A program made the translations under genes and the position numbers. A stretch of 64,000 nucleotides of DNA from Sedimentibacter sp. MB31-C6. GTDB taxonomy: Bacteria; Bacillota; Clostridia; Tissierellales; Sedimentibacteraceae. The notes under the pieces were generated by a model that saw nothing but the letters and a program-made list of their open reading frames with translations, was not told where the DNA came from and did not search any database. The stretch spans positions 1,798,001-1,862,000 of the forward strand of contig NZ_CP142396.1 in assembly GCF_035934735.1 (NCBI RefSeq), given 5' to 3'. This document shows positions 8,747 to 17,126 of the stretch, in pieces (position 1 is the first letter of the stretch; each line of letters opens with the position of its first letter).

Positions 8747-8977
8747 ATGAAAAGAACGATTAGGAAAACAAATGATTATATCATAAATAAGTTTATAGCT
8801 ATAAAATCGGCAACTAGCAATAATAGGGGAGAAGGATATATTGACACAGCTATAAAAATTCTTATTTCAGTAGTTTTAGGAGCATTACTTCTTGCAGGGT
8901 TATATATGTTATTCGGTGATGTAGTTATGCCAACATTAAATGAGAGAATCACAGATATGTTCAATTATGCAGGTTAA
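8747..8977 (+). CDS. DUF6133 small membrane protein, candidate pilin (copy 2)
   Basis: This 76-residue paralogue of copy 1 keeps NNRGEGYIDTA, the hydrophobic helix and the ending MPTLNERITDMFNYAG; the changes lie mostly in the basic N-terminus. GGGGAGG is 11 bases upstream of ATG. It directly precedes the prepilin peptidase, whose coding region overlaps its last codons. That is the expected place for the peptidase substrate. Two copies suggest a major and a minor pilin, or a duplication that came with insertion of the surface-protein gene. Confidence 0.75.
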   Translation: MKRTIRKTNDYIINKFIAIKSATSNNRGEGYIDTAIKILISVVLGALLLAGLYMLFGDVVMPTLNERITDMFNYAG

Positions 8978-9392
8978 TAGCATCTTACAAGGGGTGCTTT
9001 TTTATTTTCTGCTTTTGGCGGCCTCTTATACAGATATTAAAAGAAGAGAGATTCCAGATATAGTTTGTTTGCTCCTTGTATTAGCAGGATTGATGAATTT
9101 TAGTTATATAAATCTATTGGGAATATTTGTTGCATTACCCTTTCTTATAGCAGCAGTACTGAAAGAAAATAGTATCGGTGGGGGTGATATTAAGCTAACT
9201 GCTTCAGCAAGTATTGTCCTTGGATTTTGGAAGGGGACCTATGGACTAATAATAGGGCTTAGCTCTTTAGTAGTATTTTATTTATTATTTGTACTGATAT
9301 CTAAGATAGAGAAAAAGCAAGTGGCAAAGAACTTATCTATGCCACTTGCTCCTTTTTTAGGGATAGGTTTTATAATAATGTATTTTATATAG
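8967..9392 (+). CDS. Prepilin peptidase, A24 family (CpaA/TadV-like)
   Basis: This polytopic membrane aspartic protease cleaves and may methylate pilin precursors. Both catalytic aspartates are visible: YTDIKRREIP near residue 22 and GGGDIKLT near residue 71. The four to five hydrophobic segments and about 141 residues fit the short Tad-type enzymes, which lack the cytoplasmic methylase loop. The ATG at 8967 lies within the end of the pilin gene and has no obvious RBS, so translation is probably coupled to the pilin; an in-frame ATG at 8940 is the alternative. The 3' end lies at the insertion point of the downstream IS, which trimmed or altered its last codon. Confidence 0.85.
   Translation: MQVNSILQGVLFYFLLLAASYTDIKRREIPDIVCLLLVLAGLMNFSYINLLGIFVALPFLIAAVLKENSIGGGDIKLTASASIVLGFWKGTYGLIIGLSSLVVFYLLFVLISKIEKKQVAKNLSMPLAPFLGIGFIIMYFI
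9376..9389. repeat. IS target duplication, left copy
   Basis: The 14-base sequence TAATGTATTTTATA recurs exactly at 11109-11122 on the other side of the IS. Joining the two flanks at this repeat restores a continuous peptidase end followed by the RBS of cpaB. Confidence 0.75.
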
Positions 9393-11108
9393 GAAATTGT
9401 AAAATGATTTTTTGATAACTGTTGATAGAATCTAATAAAAAATAGCAAAAAAAAAGAAAAACAAGTTAAAGCAAGTGAAATAATTGGATTTAAGGGCAAC
9501 CTTAATACACCTACGAACATTGAAATATCAATAACTTTAAGCATTAAGAAATTATGCAATTAGTGGTTTAAGACTTCTAAGATACTGTGGACAACTTAAT
9601 CTGTGTGCGATAATTGCTGTGAATTGACTAGCAATTCCTGCAATAAGCACATCAGCTTTAGTAGTAAGATGGTCACGAGATTTTCTTCCGGCTATGCACA
9701 TGTTCATTTTAAAATGGTTAATGGCTCTTTCTACAACAGTACGTATTTTATACAACTCATTCCATTCATCAGAATCACGTTGTAAGCCTGGAAACATACG
9801 AAAACTCATATTTTCATAAGTGTAAGTAGTTCTACCTTTTTTGGCAGTGCTGCACGGATTGTCACAATTACAAACAAATTGACCTCTTTCCATATGAACT
9901 TTAGGGCATATCCATTTTATACGGTCGGCACGACCCTTTTCACGGCAAGGCCCACAATATTTCATAACCAAAGAGGAGTCATTTGGACATAATGGATAAC
10001 CATATTCATTGTAACCAACTTTTTTAAGAGTACTTTCATTCCTTGTATTGTAAGGGATAATTGCTTTTTTAAAATTAAATTCATCTTTTAAAAAAGTATA
10101 GGTTTCAATAGTATCAAAGGCGGAATCTCCAAGAAAAGTCGATGGGTGAAAATCAGGATGAAGTTCAAAGAAGTCTTGTAAAACCGGTTTTAATGCAGAA
10201 GAATCACCGATTGATTTATCCTCGTCAGGGGAATCGGATTTCTTGTCAATTTCAATATCTTGATGCTTTTGTTTGAAGTCATCATCCAAGAAAGCAATAT
10301 TACGCACAAGTCCTAAACCATTGGTGATAATAGCAAATTTGTCGGCATAACAGAAATGACCATTAATGTACATCTGTTTAGCATCAGGAGAAGATGTAGC
10401 TTGAGAAGGCATTAGACCATAAGCCATTTTGTATGGATCAACGTTAAGATTATTCTTATAGTAAGTTTTAAGCTGTCTAATGAGAGTATTCAAATACTTA
10501 GGATTGTTTTCTTTAACATATAATTCAATTCCGGAAGTATCAAGTGTAATAATTGAAGCAAGGGTAGAATCGATAGCTTGACAGATAGGTTCAGTATAGT
10601 CAACCATTTTAGAGAACATAAGCTCTAATTGAGGTATAAAGGTCTGTTTAAAACGTGTAAACATAGGGGCGTCAGGCACTTTTGTAAAACCACAGAAATC
10701 ACGCAATTCGCGACATAAAGAAAGTAAATTGATAAGTAAAGCATCAGTAGGAATGGTTAATATCTTCTGCAATATTAAAGCAGATAAAAATCCTTTTAAA
10801 GGATAATCCCTTTTTCTGCCTATTGATAAGTGGAAAGCACAGTAAAATTCCACTGGTATGAAATCACATAAATTAATATGTTCTTCTAATAGTGAGAAGA
10901 ATGTAGATGTGTCAGATGTTAGTAAATCTTGACATTCACTGAAATTTTCAGCAAGTGTTAGCTGAGAGTATTTAATAGACATAAGTTTCCTCCTGTTGTA
11001 GTTTTTGTTTGTTGGTACTTACATTATACCATAACAGGAGAGAAATTTATATATAAGATTAACACTAAACCCATCTAAATCAATGGGTTTGGGCATTTAA
11101 CAAATGCC
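9392..11108 (-). mobile_element. Insertion sequence with a DUF772-type DDE transposase
   Basis: The element is about 1.72 kb and carries one transposase on the minus strand. The ends form an imperfect inverted repeat: left GGAAATTGTAAAATG against the complement of the right end GGCATTTGTTAAATG, 12 of 15 matching. It is flanked by a 14-base direct repeat (15 of 16 if extended). A hairpin with complementary arms AAACCCAT and ATGGGTTT lies inside the right end at about 11069-11092. The transposase architecture suggests the IS1182 or a related unclassified (ISNCY) group. The long target duplication would be unusual for IS1182, so the family is left open. Confidence 0.8.
9552..10982 (-). CDS. IS transposase (DUF772 + DDE domain)
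   Basis: This is a 476-residue transposase. The N-terminal third matches the DUF772 type (DYPLKGFLSALILQKIL, then PDAPMFTRFKQTF). The DDE catalytic residues are probably the aspartates in TLDTSGIEL (about 148) and LGDSAFDT (about 284) and the glutamate in RTVVERAINHFK (about 431). A cysteine-rich insert lies between them (CGPCREKG through CNCDNPC). It starts at ATG with AGGAGG upstream. The frame is full length, so the element may be active. Its insertion opposes the transcription of the pilus operon. Confidence 0.9.
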   Translation of the reverse strand: MSIKYSQLTLAENFSECQDLLTSDTSTFFSLLEEHINLCDFIPVEFYCAFHLSIGRKRDYPLKGFLSALILQKILTIPTDALLINLLSLCRELRDFCGFTKVPDAPMFTRFKQTFIPQLELMFSKMVDYTEPICQAIDSTLASIITLDTSGIELYVKENNPKYLNTLIRQLKTYYKNNLNVDPYKMAYGLMPSQATSSPDAKQMYINGHFCYADKFAIITNGLGLVRNIAFLDDDFKQKHQDIEIDKKSDSPDEDKSIGDSSALKPVLQDFFELHPDFHPSTFLGDSAFDTIETYTFLKDEFNFKKAIIPYNTRNESTLKKVGYNEYGYPLCPNDSSLVMKYCGPCREKGRADRIKWICPKVHMERGQFVCNCDNPCSTAKKGRTTYTYENMSFRMFPGLQRDSDEWNELYKIRTVVERAINHFKMNMCIAGRKSRDHLTTKADVLIAGIASQFTAIIAHRLSCPQYLRSLKPLIA

Positions 11109-11122
11109 TAATGTATTTTATA
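11109..11122. repeat. IS target duplication, right copy
   Basis: This is an exact copy of the 14 bases at 9376-9389, directly outside the right terminal repeat of the IS and 19 bases before the cpaB start codon. Confidence 0.75.
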
Positions 11123-11140
11123 AAATAGGAGGGAAATCAT

Positions 11141-11944
11141 ATGGGTTTTTTAAAGAATAGAACAGTAATCGGAGTGATTTGTATCTTATTATCACTTCTT
11201 ATATGCTTTGGACTTACACCACTGTTTAATAAAGGTATGAGTCAGAAGACGGAAATTGTAAGGGTAACAAAGGAGATTAAAGCAGGGGATGAAATCACAA
11301 AGGATATGGTTCAATCTGTGGAAGTAGGAGGTTTTAATCTGCCTGAAAATGTAATTCGTAGTAAAGAGACAATCATTGGTAAGTATGCCAAATCAGATTT
11401 AGGGATTGGAGATTATATTTTAAATACAAAAGTATCAGACATCCCAGCAGCTGAAAATGCCTATTTATATAATCTTGACGGAAGTAAACAAGCAATATCT
11501 ATTACCATTAAGACCTTTGCCAATGGCCTCTCTGGAAAACTTCAAAGCGGGGATATTGTATCTGTAATTGCACCTGATTATAAAAAACAAGGAAAAACAG
11601 TTATTCCAGCAGAACTTAAATATGTAGAAGTGATTTCTGTAACTGCTTCATCAGGATACGATGCAAATACAGGCGACCAGTCAATTGAAGATGAAAGAGA
11701 ACTGCCATCAACTGTAACTCTTCTAGTGTCTCCTGAACAAGGAAATATTCTTGCTGAGCTAGAAGCAGACTCGAAATTGCATTTATCCTTGGTATATAGA
11801 GGAACACCAGAAAATACAAAGAAGTTTACTGATATGCAGGAAGAAATAATAGAGAAACTCTACTCAGAAGAACAAGAAGAAATAGATGAAGAAGTATCAG
11901 AAGAAGGCATAGCTGAGGATACAAGAGAGGGCGAGGTGGAATAA
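11141..11944 (+). CDS. cpaB: Flp pilus assembly protein CpaB/RcpC (SAF domain)
   Basis: This 267-residue protein has one N-terminal membrane anchor (VIGVICILLSLLICFGLTPLF) and then a SAF domain (VTKEIKAGDEITKDMV near residue 42) and an RcpC-like beta region. CpaB/RcpC proteins are envelope components of Tad pili, thought to contact peptidoglycan through the SAF domain. An acidic tail of about 35 residues ends the protein. AGGAGGG lies before ATG. It opens the part of the operon downstream of the IS and may now depend on transcription reading through the IS or arising within it. Confidence 0.8.
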   Translation: MGFLKNRTVIGVICILLSLLICFGLTPLFNKGMSQKTEIVRVTKEIKAGDEITKDMVQSVEVGGFNLPENVIRSKETIIGKYAKSDLGIGDYILNTKVSDIPAAENAYLYNLDGSKQAISITIKTFANGLSGKLQSGDIVSVIAPDYKKQGKTVIPAELKYVEVISVTASSGYDANTGDQSIEDERELPSTVTLLVSPEQGNILAELEADSKLHLSLVYRGTPENTKKFTDMQEEIIEKLYSEEQEEIDEEVSEEGIAEDTREGEVE

Positions 11945-11945
11945 A

Positions 11946-12755
11946 TTGCTGAATTTCAAGAAGAAGAGTATCTTTGCACGAAAGACAGAGGAAAAAACAG
12001 AAGAAGAAATTCTGCATGGAGGGGTTTTGGCTGTCTGGGGAAGTCCCGGAAGCGGAAAAACAATTCTGGCTGCAAAGCTTGCCAAGTATCTTGCAGATAA
12101 GAAAAAGAATACAGTCCTATTACTATGTGATATGACAGCACCAATGCTGCCTTGTATCTGTCCCCCATCAGACCTTGAACATGAAAAATCCTTGGGAAGT
12201 ATTCTTGCTGCAACCCATGTAAACGAGGCACTTGTAAAACATAATATGATTACCCATAAGAAACTATCATACCTGACGATTCTAGGTATGCTTAAAGGGG
12301 AAAATGAATATACCTATCCTCCTTATACAGAGGTTCAAGCAGGAGATCTGATTGAGAATTTACGTAAAATAGCACCATTTGTCATTATTGACTGCGGTAG
12401 TTATATAGCAAATGATATTTTATCTGCAGTTGCACTTATGGAATCTGACTCAGTTTTAAGATTGGCTAATTGTGATTTGAAAAGTATAAGTTATTTATCA
12501 AGCCAATTACCACTGCTTCGTGACAGTAAATGGGATTCAGATAAGCAATATAAGGTAGTATCAAATCTAAAGCCGCAGCAGAGTGTTGATAATATAAGTC
12601 AAGCACTTGGAAGTGTGGCTTTTAAACTTCCACATTCACAGGAACTGGAAGAACAATATCTTGCAGGAAACCTCTTTGCAGATTTAACAATGAAGGACAG
12701 CAGATCCTTTCGTAAGGAAATTGAGAAGATTGCAAAGGAGGTATTTGGTTGCTAG
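11946..12755 (+). CDS. TadZ/CpaE-like P-loop ATPase
   Basis: This 269-residue soluble ATPase has a Walker A motif WGSPGSGKT at residues 31-39 and a MinD/ParA-like follow-up (NTVLLLCDMTAPM), then PFVIIDCGSY. In Tad systems, TadZ/CpaE proteins of this superfamily place the assembly platform at its cellular site. The Walker A is a plain GxxGxGKT rather than the deviant KGGxGKT of ParA. The start is TTG just after the cpaB stop. It lies between cpaB and cpaF, as expected for this role. Confidence 0.75.
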   Translation: MLNFKKKSIFARKTEEKTEEEILHGGVLAVWGSPGSGKTILAAKLAKYLADKKKNTVLLLCDMTAPMLPCICPPSDLEHEKSLGSILAATHVNEALVKHNMITHKKLSYLTILGMLKGENEYTYPPYTEVQAGDLIENLRKIAPFVIIDCGSYIANDILSAVALMESDSVLRLANCDLKSISYLSSQLPLLRDSKWDSDKQYKVVSNLKPQQSVDNISQALGSVAFKLPHSQELEEQYLAGNLFADLTMKDSRSFRKEIEKIAKEVFGC

Positions 12756-14266
12756 GTAAAAAAAGAAATAAAGCTGTGTTTTTAAAAGAAGAAAACCAAC
12801 AAAATGTCATATTTGGAAATGCTAATTTAGCAGAAAATGAAATTATAAGCAGTGAACCCATAGATAAAACTGTTAGGGATTCACATAAACACAAAGGGGA
12901 GTTAGGTTCTGAAAAGAGAACCCACTCCTTATTTTTTACTCCAGAATCAGAAGGAAGAGATTTCTTTGCAGTTTTAAAAGATGTTCAGGAATATATTTCA
13001 AGCAATTACTCTATTCTCATTACTGATGGAACAGTGAAGGACTCTAAGGAACATTTAAAAAGATATATATCTAAATATATACAAGATAGCAGGATTTCTG
13101 TAAAAGGAATGAACAGCGAAGAACTTATCGATGAGCTCTACAGTGAAATGGCTGAGTTCGGATTCTTAACAAAATATATCTATGGAAAAGGAATTGAGGA
13201 AATAGATATTAATTCATGGAAGGATATTGAGATACAATATTCCGATGGCAGATGCGAGAAACTGGAGGAGCACTTTGATTCACCTGAACATGCCATCAAT
13301 GTGATAAGGAGAATGCTTCATATATCAGGTATGGTACTTGATAATGCCAGTCCCGCTGTTCTTGGGCATTTATCCAAAAATATTCGTATTGCAGTACTAA
13401 AGACTCCGTTGGTAGATGAAGATGTGGGTATATCGGCATCTATTCGTATTGTAAATCCACATAATATGAAGAAAGAAGATTTTATAAATGGGGGAACTGC
13501 AACAGATCCTATGTTGGATTTTCTATCAGAATGTATCCGTTATGGAATTTCTGTCTGTGTGGCAGGGGCAACAAGCTCAGGAAAAACAACCATAGCTGGA
13601 TGGCTGCTGACTACCATTCCTGATAATAAGCGAATATTTACCATTGAAAATGGTTCCCGTGAGCTTGCCTTGGTTCGTGAAAAGGATGGAAGAGTGACTA
13701 ACTCTGTTGTCCATACCATTACTCGTGACAGCGAAAATGAAAGACAAAGAATAGACCAAATTACACTGCTTGATATGTCCCTTAGATTTAATCCAGATAT
13801 TATTGTTGTGGGAGAGATGCGTGGAGCGGAAGCCAATGCAGCACAGGAAGCAGCAAGGACAGGGGTAGCTGTTCTTACCACTATACATTCAAATTCTTGT
13901 GAGGCAACATACAGAAGGATGGTATCCCTTTGTAAAAGGGCAGTGGATATGACAGATGAAACACTTATGGGTTATGTAACTGAGGCCTATCCTATAGTTG
14001 TATTTTGTAAGCAACTTGAAAATAAGGAAAGAAAATTGATGGAGATTATGGAATGTGAAATATTGTCTGATGGCAGCAGAAATTATAGACCGCTGTTTCA
14101 GTACATTATTACTGAAAATAGAATGAAAGATGGAGAGTTTATAATTAAAGGCTATCATGAACAGGTTAACAGCATATCAGAGAGCCTATCAAAGAGATTT
14201 TTAGAAAATGGAATGCCAATCAGTACTATAGAAAAACTTAAAAAGAAGGAGGTACAAAGTCTATGA
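12749..14266 (+). CDS. cpaF: Tad pilus assembly ATPase CpaF/TadA
   Basis: This 505-residue secretion ATPase powers pilus assembly at the cytoplasmic face. The C-terminal motor shows Walker A GATSSGKTT near residue 273, FTIENGSRELALV after it, the Walker B region DIIVVGEMRG near 353 and the histidine box LTTIHSNS. The N-terminal 100 residues are variable. It starts at TTG, overlaps the TadZ-like gene by seven bases and itself overlaps tadB by four bases. This is the most securely identified pilus component. Its order with TadB and TadC separates it from conjugative VirB11, which is otherwise related. Confidence 0.88.
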   Translation: MLGKKRNKAVFLKEENQQNVIFGNANLAENEIISSEPIDKTVRDSHKHKGELGSEKRTHSLFFTPESEGRDFFAVLKDVQEYISSNYSILITDGTVKDSKEHLKRYISKYIQDSRISVKGMNSEELIDELYSEMAEFGFLTKYIYGKGIEEIDINSWKDIEIQYSDGRCEKLEEHFDSPEHAINVIRRMLHISGMVLDNASPAVLGHLSKNIRIAVLKTPLVDEDVGISASIRIVNPHNMKKEDFINGGTATDPMLDFLSECIRYGISVCVAGATSSGKTTIAGWLLTTIPDNKRIFTIENGSRELALVREKDGRVTNSVVHTITRDSENERQRIDQITLLDMSLRFNPDIIVVGEMRGAEANAAQEAARTGVAVLTTIHSNSCEATYRRMVSLCKRAVDMTDETLMGYVTEAYPIVVFCKQLENKERKLMEIMECEILSDGSRNYRPLFQYIITENRMKDGEFIIKGYHEQVNSISESLSKRFLENGMPISTIEKLKKKEVQSL

Positions 14267-15192
14267 GTACCATCTTGTTAATGGCCTGTATTGGAATGAT
14301 TACAGGTTTTTTTATTTTGTTTGATATCTCCCCAATGGAGTTTACGGATAGTATCTTTAAAGGGTTACTGAACAAGCCTAAGAGCATTAAAGATGAGATT
14401 AATGAAACTACTAAACGGAAAAAGTTATCTTTTTTCAGACGTGAAATTGCTGAAGTTCAGGAGATATTAAGAGTAACTGGAAGAGAGAGTAAGTTTCCTA
14501 TGCTTTGTGCCTTATCTCTTTTACTCTTTGCCATAGGAGTATCTATTGCCATTATTCTTGGAAATTTGTTTTTAGTTCCAGTAATGGCAATAGGTTTTAT
14601 GCTTATACCATTTTGGTATGTTCGTATTACCCAGACTCACTTTAAAAAAGCTATATCAGCTGAACTTGAAACAGCTCTTAGTATTATCACAACAGCATAT
14701 CTAAGAAATGAGGATATTTTAACTGCTGTGGAAGAAAATATGAATTATTTAAATCCTCCAGTACTATCTGTATTTAGGGAATTTGTATCTAGAATAAAAC
14801 TTATAAATCCAGATGTTATAGCATCCTTACAAGAGATGAAGGGAAGAATCGATAATGCAGTCTTTCATGAGTGGTGCGATGCTTTAATTGCTTGTCAGTT
14901 TGACAGAAGTTTAAAGACAACACTAACTCCCATTGTAAGCAAATTGTCTGATATGCGAGTAGTGAACGGAGAACTTGAAAATATGGTGTTTGAACCAAGA
15001 AAAGAATTTATTACTATGCAGATATTGGTTATTGGCAATATTCCTCTTTTATATTTTCTCAATAAGGATTGGTATCATACACTGATGCATACAGTCATGG
15101 GGCAGATAATTATATCCGTTTGCATTGCAGCCATTTTTATATCTACAGCTTTTGTAATTAAATTAACTCAGCCAATAGAGTATAGGAGGTAG
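14263..15192 (+). CDS. tadB: Tad pilus inner-membrane platform protein TadB-like
   Basis: This 309-residue protein has an N-terminal hydrophobic segment, a pair of central ones (SLLLFAIGVSIAIILGNLFL, then PVMAIGFMLIPFWYV), a cytoplasmic T2SSF-like helical domain and two C-terminal segments. TadB and TadC form the membrane base on which the CpaF ATPase acts. The start ATG overlaps the end of cpaF, so the two are translationally coupled. Identity rests mainly on topology and position between cpaF and tadC. Confidence 0.75.
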   Translation: MSTILLMACIGMITGFFILFDISPMEFTDSIFKGLLNKPKSIKDEINETTKRKKLSFFRREIAEVQEILRVTGRESKFPMLCALSLLLFAIGVSIAIILGNLFLVPVMAIGFMLIPFWYVRITQTHFKKAISAELETALSIITTAYLRNEDILTAVEENMNYLNPPVLSVFREFVSRIKLINPDVIASLQEMKGRIDNAVFHEWCDALIACQFDRSLKTTLTPIVSKLSDMRVVNGELENMVFEPRKEFITMQILVIGNIPLLYFLNKDWYHTLMHTVMGQIIISVCIAAIFISTAFVIKLTQPIEYRR

Positions 15193-15197
15193 AAAAG

Positions 15198-16070
15198 ATG
15201 ACATTTTTAATTATTATCTTTGGGATACTCCTAGCTCTGGGACTGTTTTTTATAATAGCTGATGTTTTAAAGCTCCCAAGTCTGGCTGCACAAAGGGCAA
15301 TGCAATCTGCAGGAAAGCAGGGAAGCGCAAAGATAAAAAATATAGATATAATGATTCAAGGATGGGCAGTAAAGCTTTCTAAATACATTCCCATTGATGA
15401 GTATAAAAGAAATCGAATGAAAAATACACTGAATGCATCTGGTATAAATATGACACCAGAAGAATATATGGCATCTGCCATAATCAAATCAGGCTTAATT
15501 GCATTGGGGGTAGTTCCCTCCTTAATAATATTACCGCTTTTAGCACCAGTTATTGTATTCTTAAGTGTCCTAGTATATTTTAAGGAGATAGGAAAAGCCG
15601 ATGAAGAGCTGAAGGAAAAAAGAGACAAAATAGAAAGAGAGCTGCCAAGATTTGTAGCAACCATTACTCAAGAGTTAAAGGCAAGCAGAGATGTATTGTC
15701 CATTTTAGAGAACTTTAAGAAAAATGCTGGTGAAGATTTCACAGATGAACTGGATATCTTAACTGCAGATATGCGATCTTCGTCCTATGAGGCAGCACTT
15801 ACAAGATTTGAGGCAAGAATCAACTCACCTATGCTGTCGGATATTACAAGGGGATTAATCGGGGTTTTACGTGGAGATGATGGAACTATGTATTTTCAAA
15901 TGCTCTCCCATGATATGAAACAGCTTGAACTTCAAAGATTAAAGGCACAGGCTATGAAGATACCTCCTAAGATTCGAGTGTTTTCTTTTGTAATGCTTAT
16001 GTGTTTCTTAATGACTTATATGGCCATTATCATATATGAAATTATACGTTCCCTTAGTGGAATGTTTTAG
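15198..16070 (+). CDS. tadC: Tad pilus inner-membrane platform protein TadC-like (T2SSF)
   Basis: This 290-residue protein has an N-terminal helix, a central hydrophobic pair (SGLIALGVVPSLIILPLLAP) and a T2SSF domain with ELPRFVATITQELKASRDVL and a final membrane helix. It is the partner of TadB in the assembly platform. GTAGAAAAG precedes ATG and the gene lies five bases after tadB. The length matches TadC proteins. Confidence 0.8.
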   Translation: MTFLIIIFGILLALGLFFIIADVLKLPSLAAQRAMQSAGKQGSAKIKNIDIMIQGWAVKLSKYIPIDEYKRNRMKNTLNASGINMTPEEYMASAIIKSGLIALGVVPSLIILPLLAPVIVFLSVLVYFKEIGKADEELKEKRDKIERELPRFVATITQELKASRDVLSILENFKKNAGEDFTDELDILTADMRSSSYEAALTRFEARINSPMLSDITRGLIGVLRGDDGTMYFQMLSHDMKQLELQRLKAQAMKIPPKIRVFSFVMLMCFLMTYMAIIIYEIIRSLSGMF

Positions 16071-16081
16071 GGGGTGTCTAT

Positions 16082-16477
16082 TTGTATAAGATTTTAAGAT
16101 CCAAGCAAGGAGAGGGATATATAGATGTGGCAGTACTGGTTCTTTGTGCCATGCTTGTTATTGCTCTTGCAGTTAGAGTATTCCCAGCTTATATTATAAA
16201 ACAACAGGTAGATACCTTTGCTACTGAACTTATGAGAGAAGCAGAAATTGCAGGTAGAGTTGGAACAGAAACTACAAATAGGGAACTTATACTTCGAGAA
16301 AAAACAGGTATTACACCAACTGTCACATGGTCGAAATCAGGAAGAATTCAATTAAATGAAGAGATAACTGTCACCGTCACTTTTGAAACTAATATCGGTT
16401 TATTCGGTGGATTTGGCTCCTTTCCTGTTACCCTAAGAGCTGATGCCGCTGGGAAATCAGAAGTATATTGGAAGTAG
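16082..16477 (+). CDS. DUF4320 TadE-like pseudopilin
   Basis: This 131-residue protein starts at TTG with GGGGGTG upstream. The N-terminus carries QGEGYIDVAVLVLCAMLV, the same GEGYID motif as the two DUF6133 proteins, followed directly by a hydrophobic helix. This fits cleavage by the operon's prepilin peptidase after the first G, with the acidic D at +5. The rest is a small beta-rich domain. I recognise the family as DUF4320 from conjugative elements. It lies where tadE lies in Tad loci. Confidence 0.75.
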   Translation: MYKILRSKQGEGYIDVAVLVLCAMLVIALAVRVFPAYIIKQQVDTFATELMREAEIAGRVGTETTNRELILREKTGITPTVTWSKSGRIQLNEEITVTVTFETNIGLFGGFGSFPVTLRADAAGKSEVYWK

Positions 16478-16485
16478 GTGAAATA

Positions 16486-17031
16486 TTGTATAAACTTAAA
16501 AGAATATTAACCGATAAAAAAGGTAGTTCTTTCCCCTTAATTATTGCAGTGACTTTGTGTCTCGTAATGATTTTCACAGGAATATCTGAATATTTTAGGC
16601 TGATGATCATTGCCCAAGGTGTTCGGGATGCTGTTCAGGATGCAGTAATTTCTACTGTGAATGATAATTATGATGATGTTTATCATGGAGTTCGTGAAGG
16701 CTATTCAGGAGGATATCAGCCTATGGCAGATGACTTTGAAGAATCTCTAGATTATGGGGATATCTATAATAGACTGGATGCAATTCTTGGCTTAAGACAA
16801 AGCGGCGGATATCATAGAAAAACTACATTAGATGGAAAGATGGAGTTTCAATTATGGAATTTAGAAGTAGATATAAGGAATGCGCCATTAGCTTCAGGTG
16901 ATAGAGCAGATTCAAGGTTTGAGGCAGACAGCAGTATAATGCTTGAAGTACCAGTATCCTTTGGGGGAAGACTTCTGCCAAGTATGAGGATGAAAATAAA
17001 GACAAGTGCGGGCTATACCCCTAAATTTTAA
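16486..17031 (+). CDS. TadE/TadF-like minor pseudopilin
   Basis: The frame opens at 16468 inside the previous gene. The TTG at 16486 has AGGTGA five bases upstream and gives about 181 residues. DKKGSSFPLIIAVTLCLVMI near the N-terminus is a class III-like signal: K-K-G at the cleavage point and a helix after it. The usual glutamate at +5 is absent. The remainder is soluble and acidic. TadE/F-type pseudopilins prime pilus assembly. The family match is by architecture, not by a named domain. Confidence 0.6.
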   Translation: MYKLKRILTDKKGSSFPLIIAVTLCLVMIFTGISEYFRLMIIAQGVRDAVQDAVISTVNDNYDDVYHGVREGYSGGYQPMADDFEESLDYGDIYNRLDAILGLRQSGGYHRKTTLDGKMEFQLWNLEVDIRNAPLASGDRADSRFEADSSIMLEVPVSFGGRLLPSMRMKIKTSAGYTPKF

Positions 17032-17126
17032 GAAGTTTAAGAAATAAATAGACTTTTAGAAAATCTTGTGGTAGGGTGTGGCTTATAAGGAATATATATT
17101 TAGATTTAAAAAGGAGGCAAAATCCT

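Noticed and set aside
13540-13888. Minus-strand frames inside cpaF and similar antisense frames across most genes
   Set aside because: They mirror strongly conserved plus-strand genes, have no RBS and no recognisable domains.
12749-14266. CpaF considered as a conjugative VirB11 ATPase
   Set aside because: It is followed directly by TadB- and TadC-like platform proteins and preceded by CpaB and a TadZ-like ATPase, which is Tad order. VirB11 is generally missing from Gram-positive conjugation systems.
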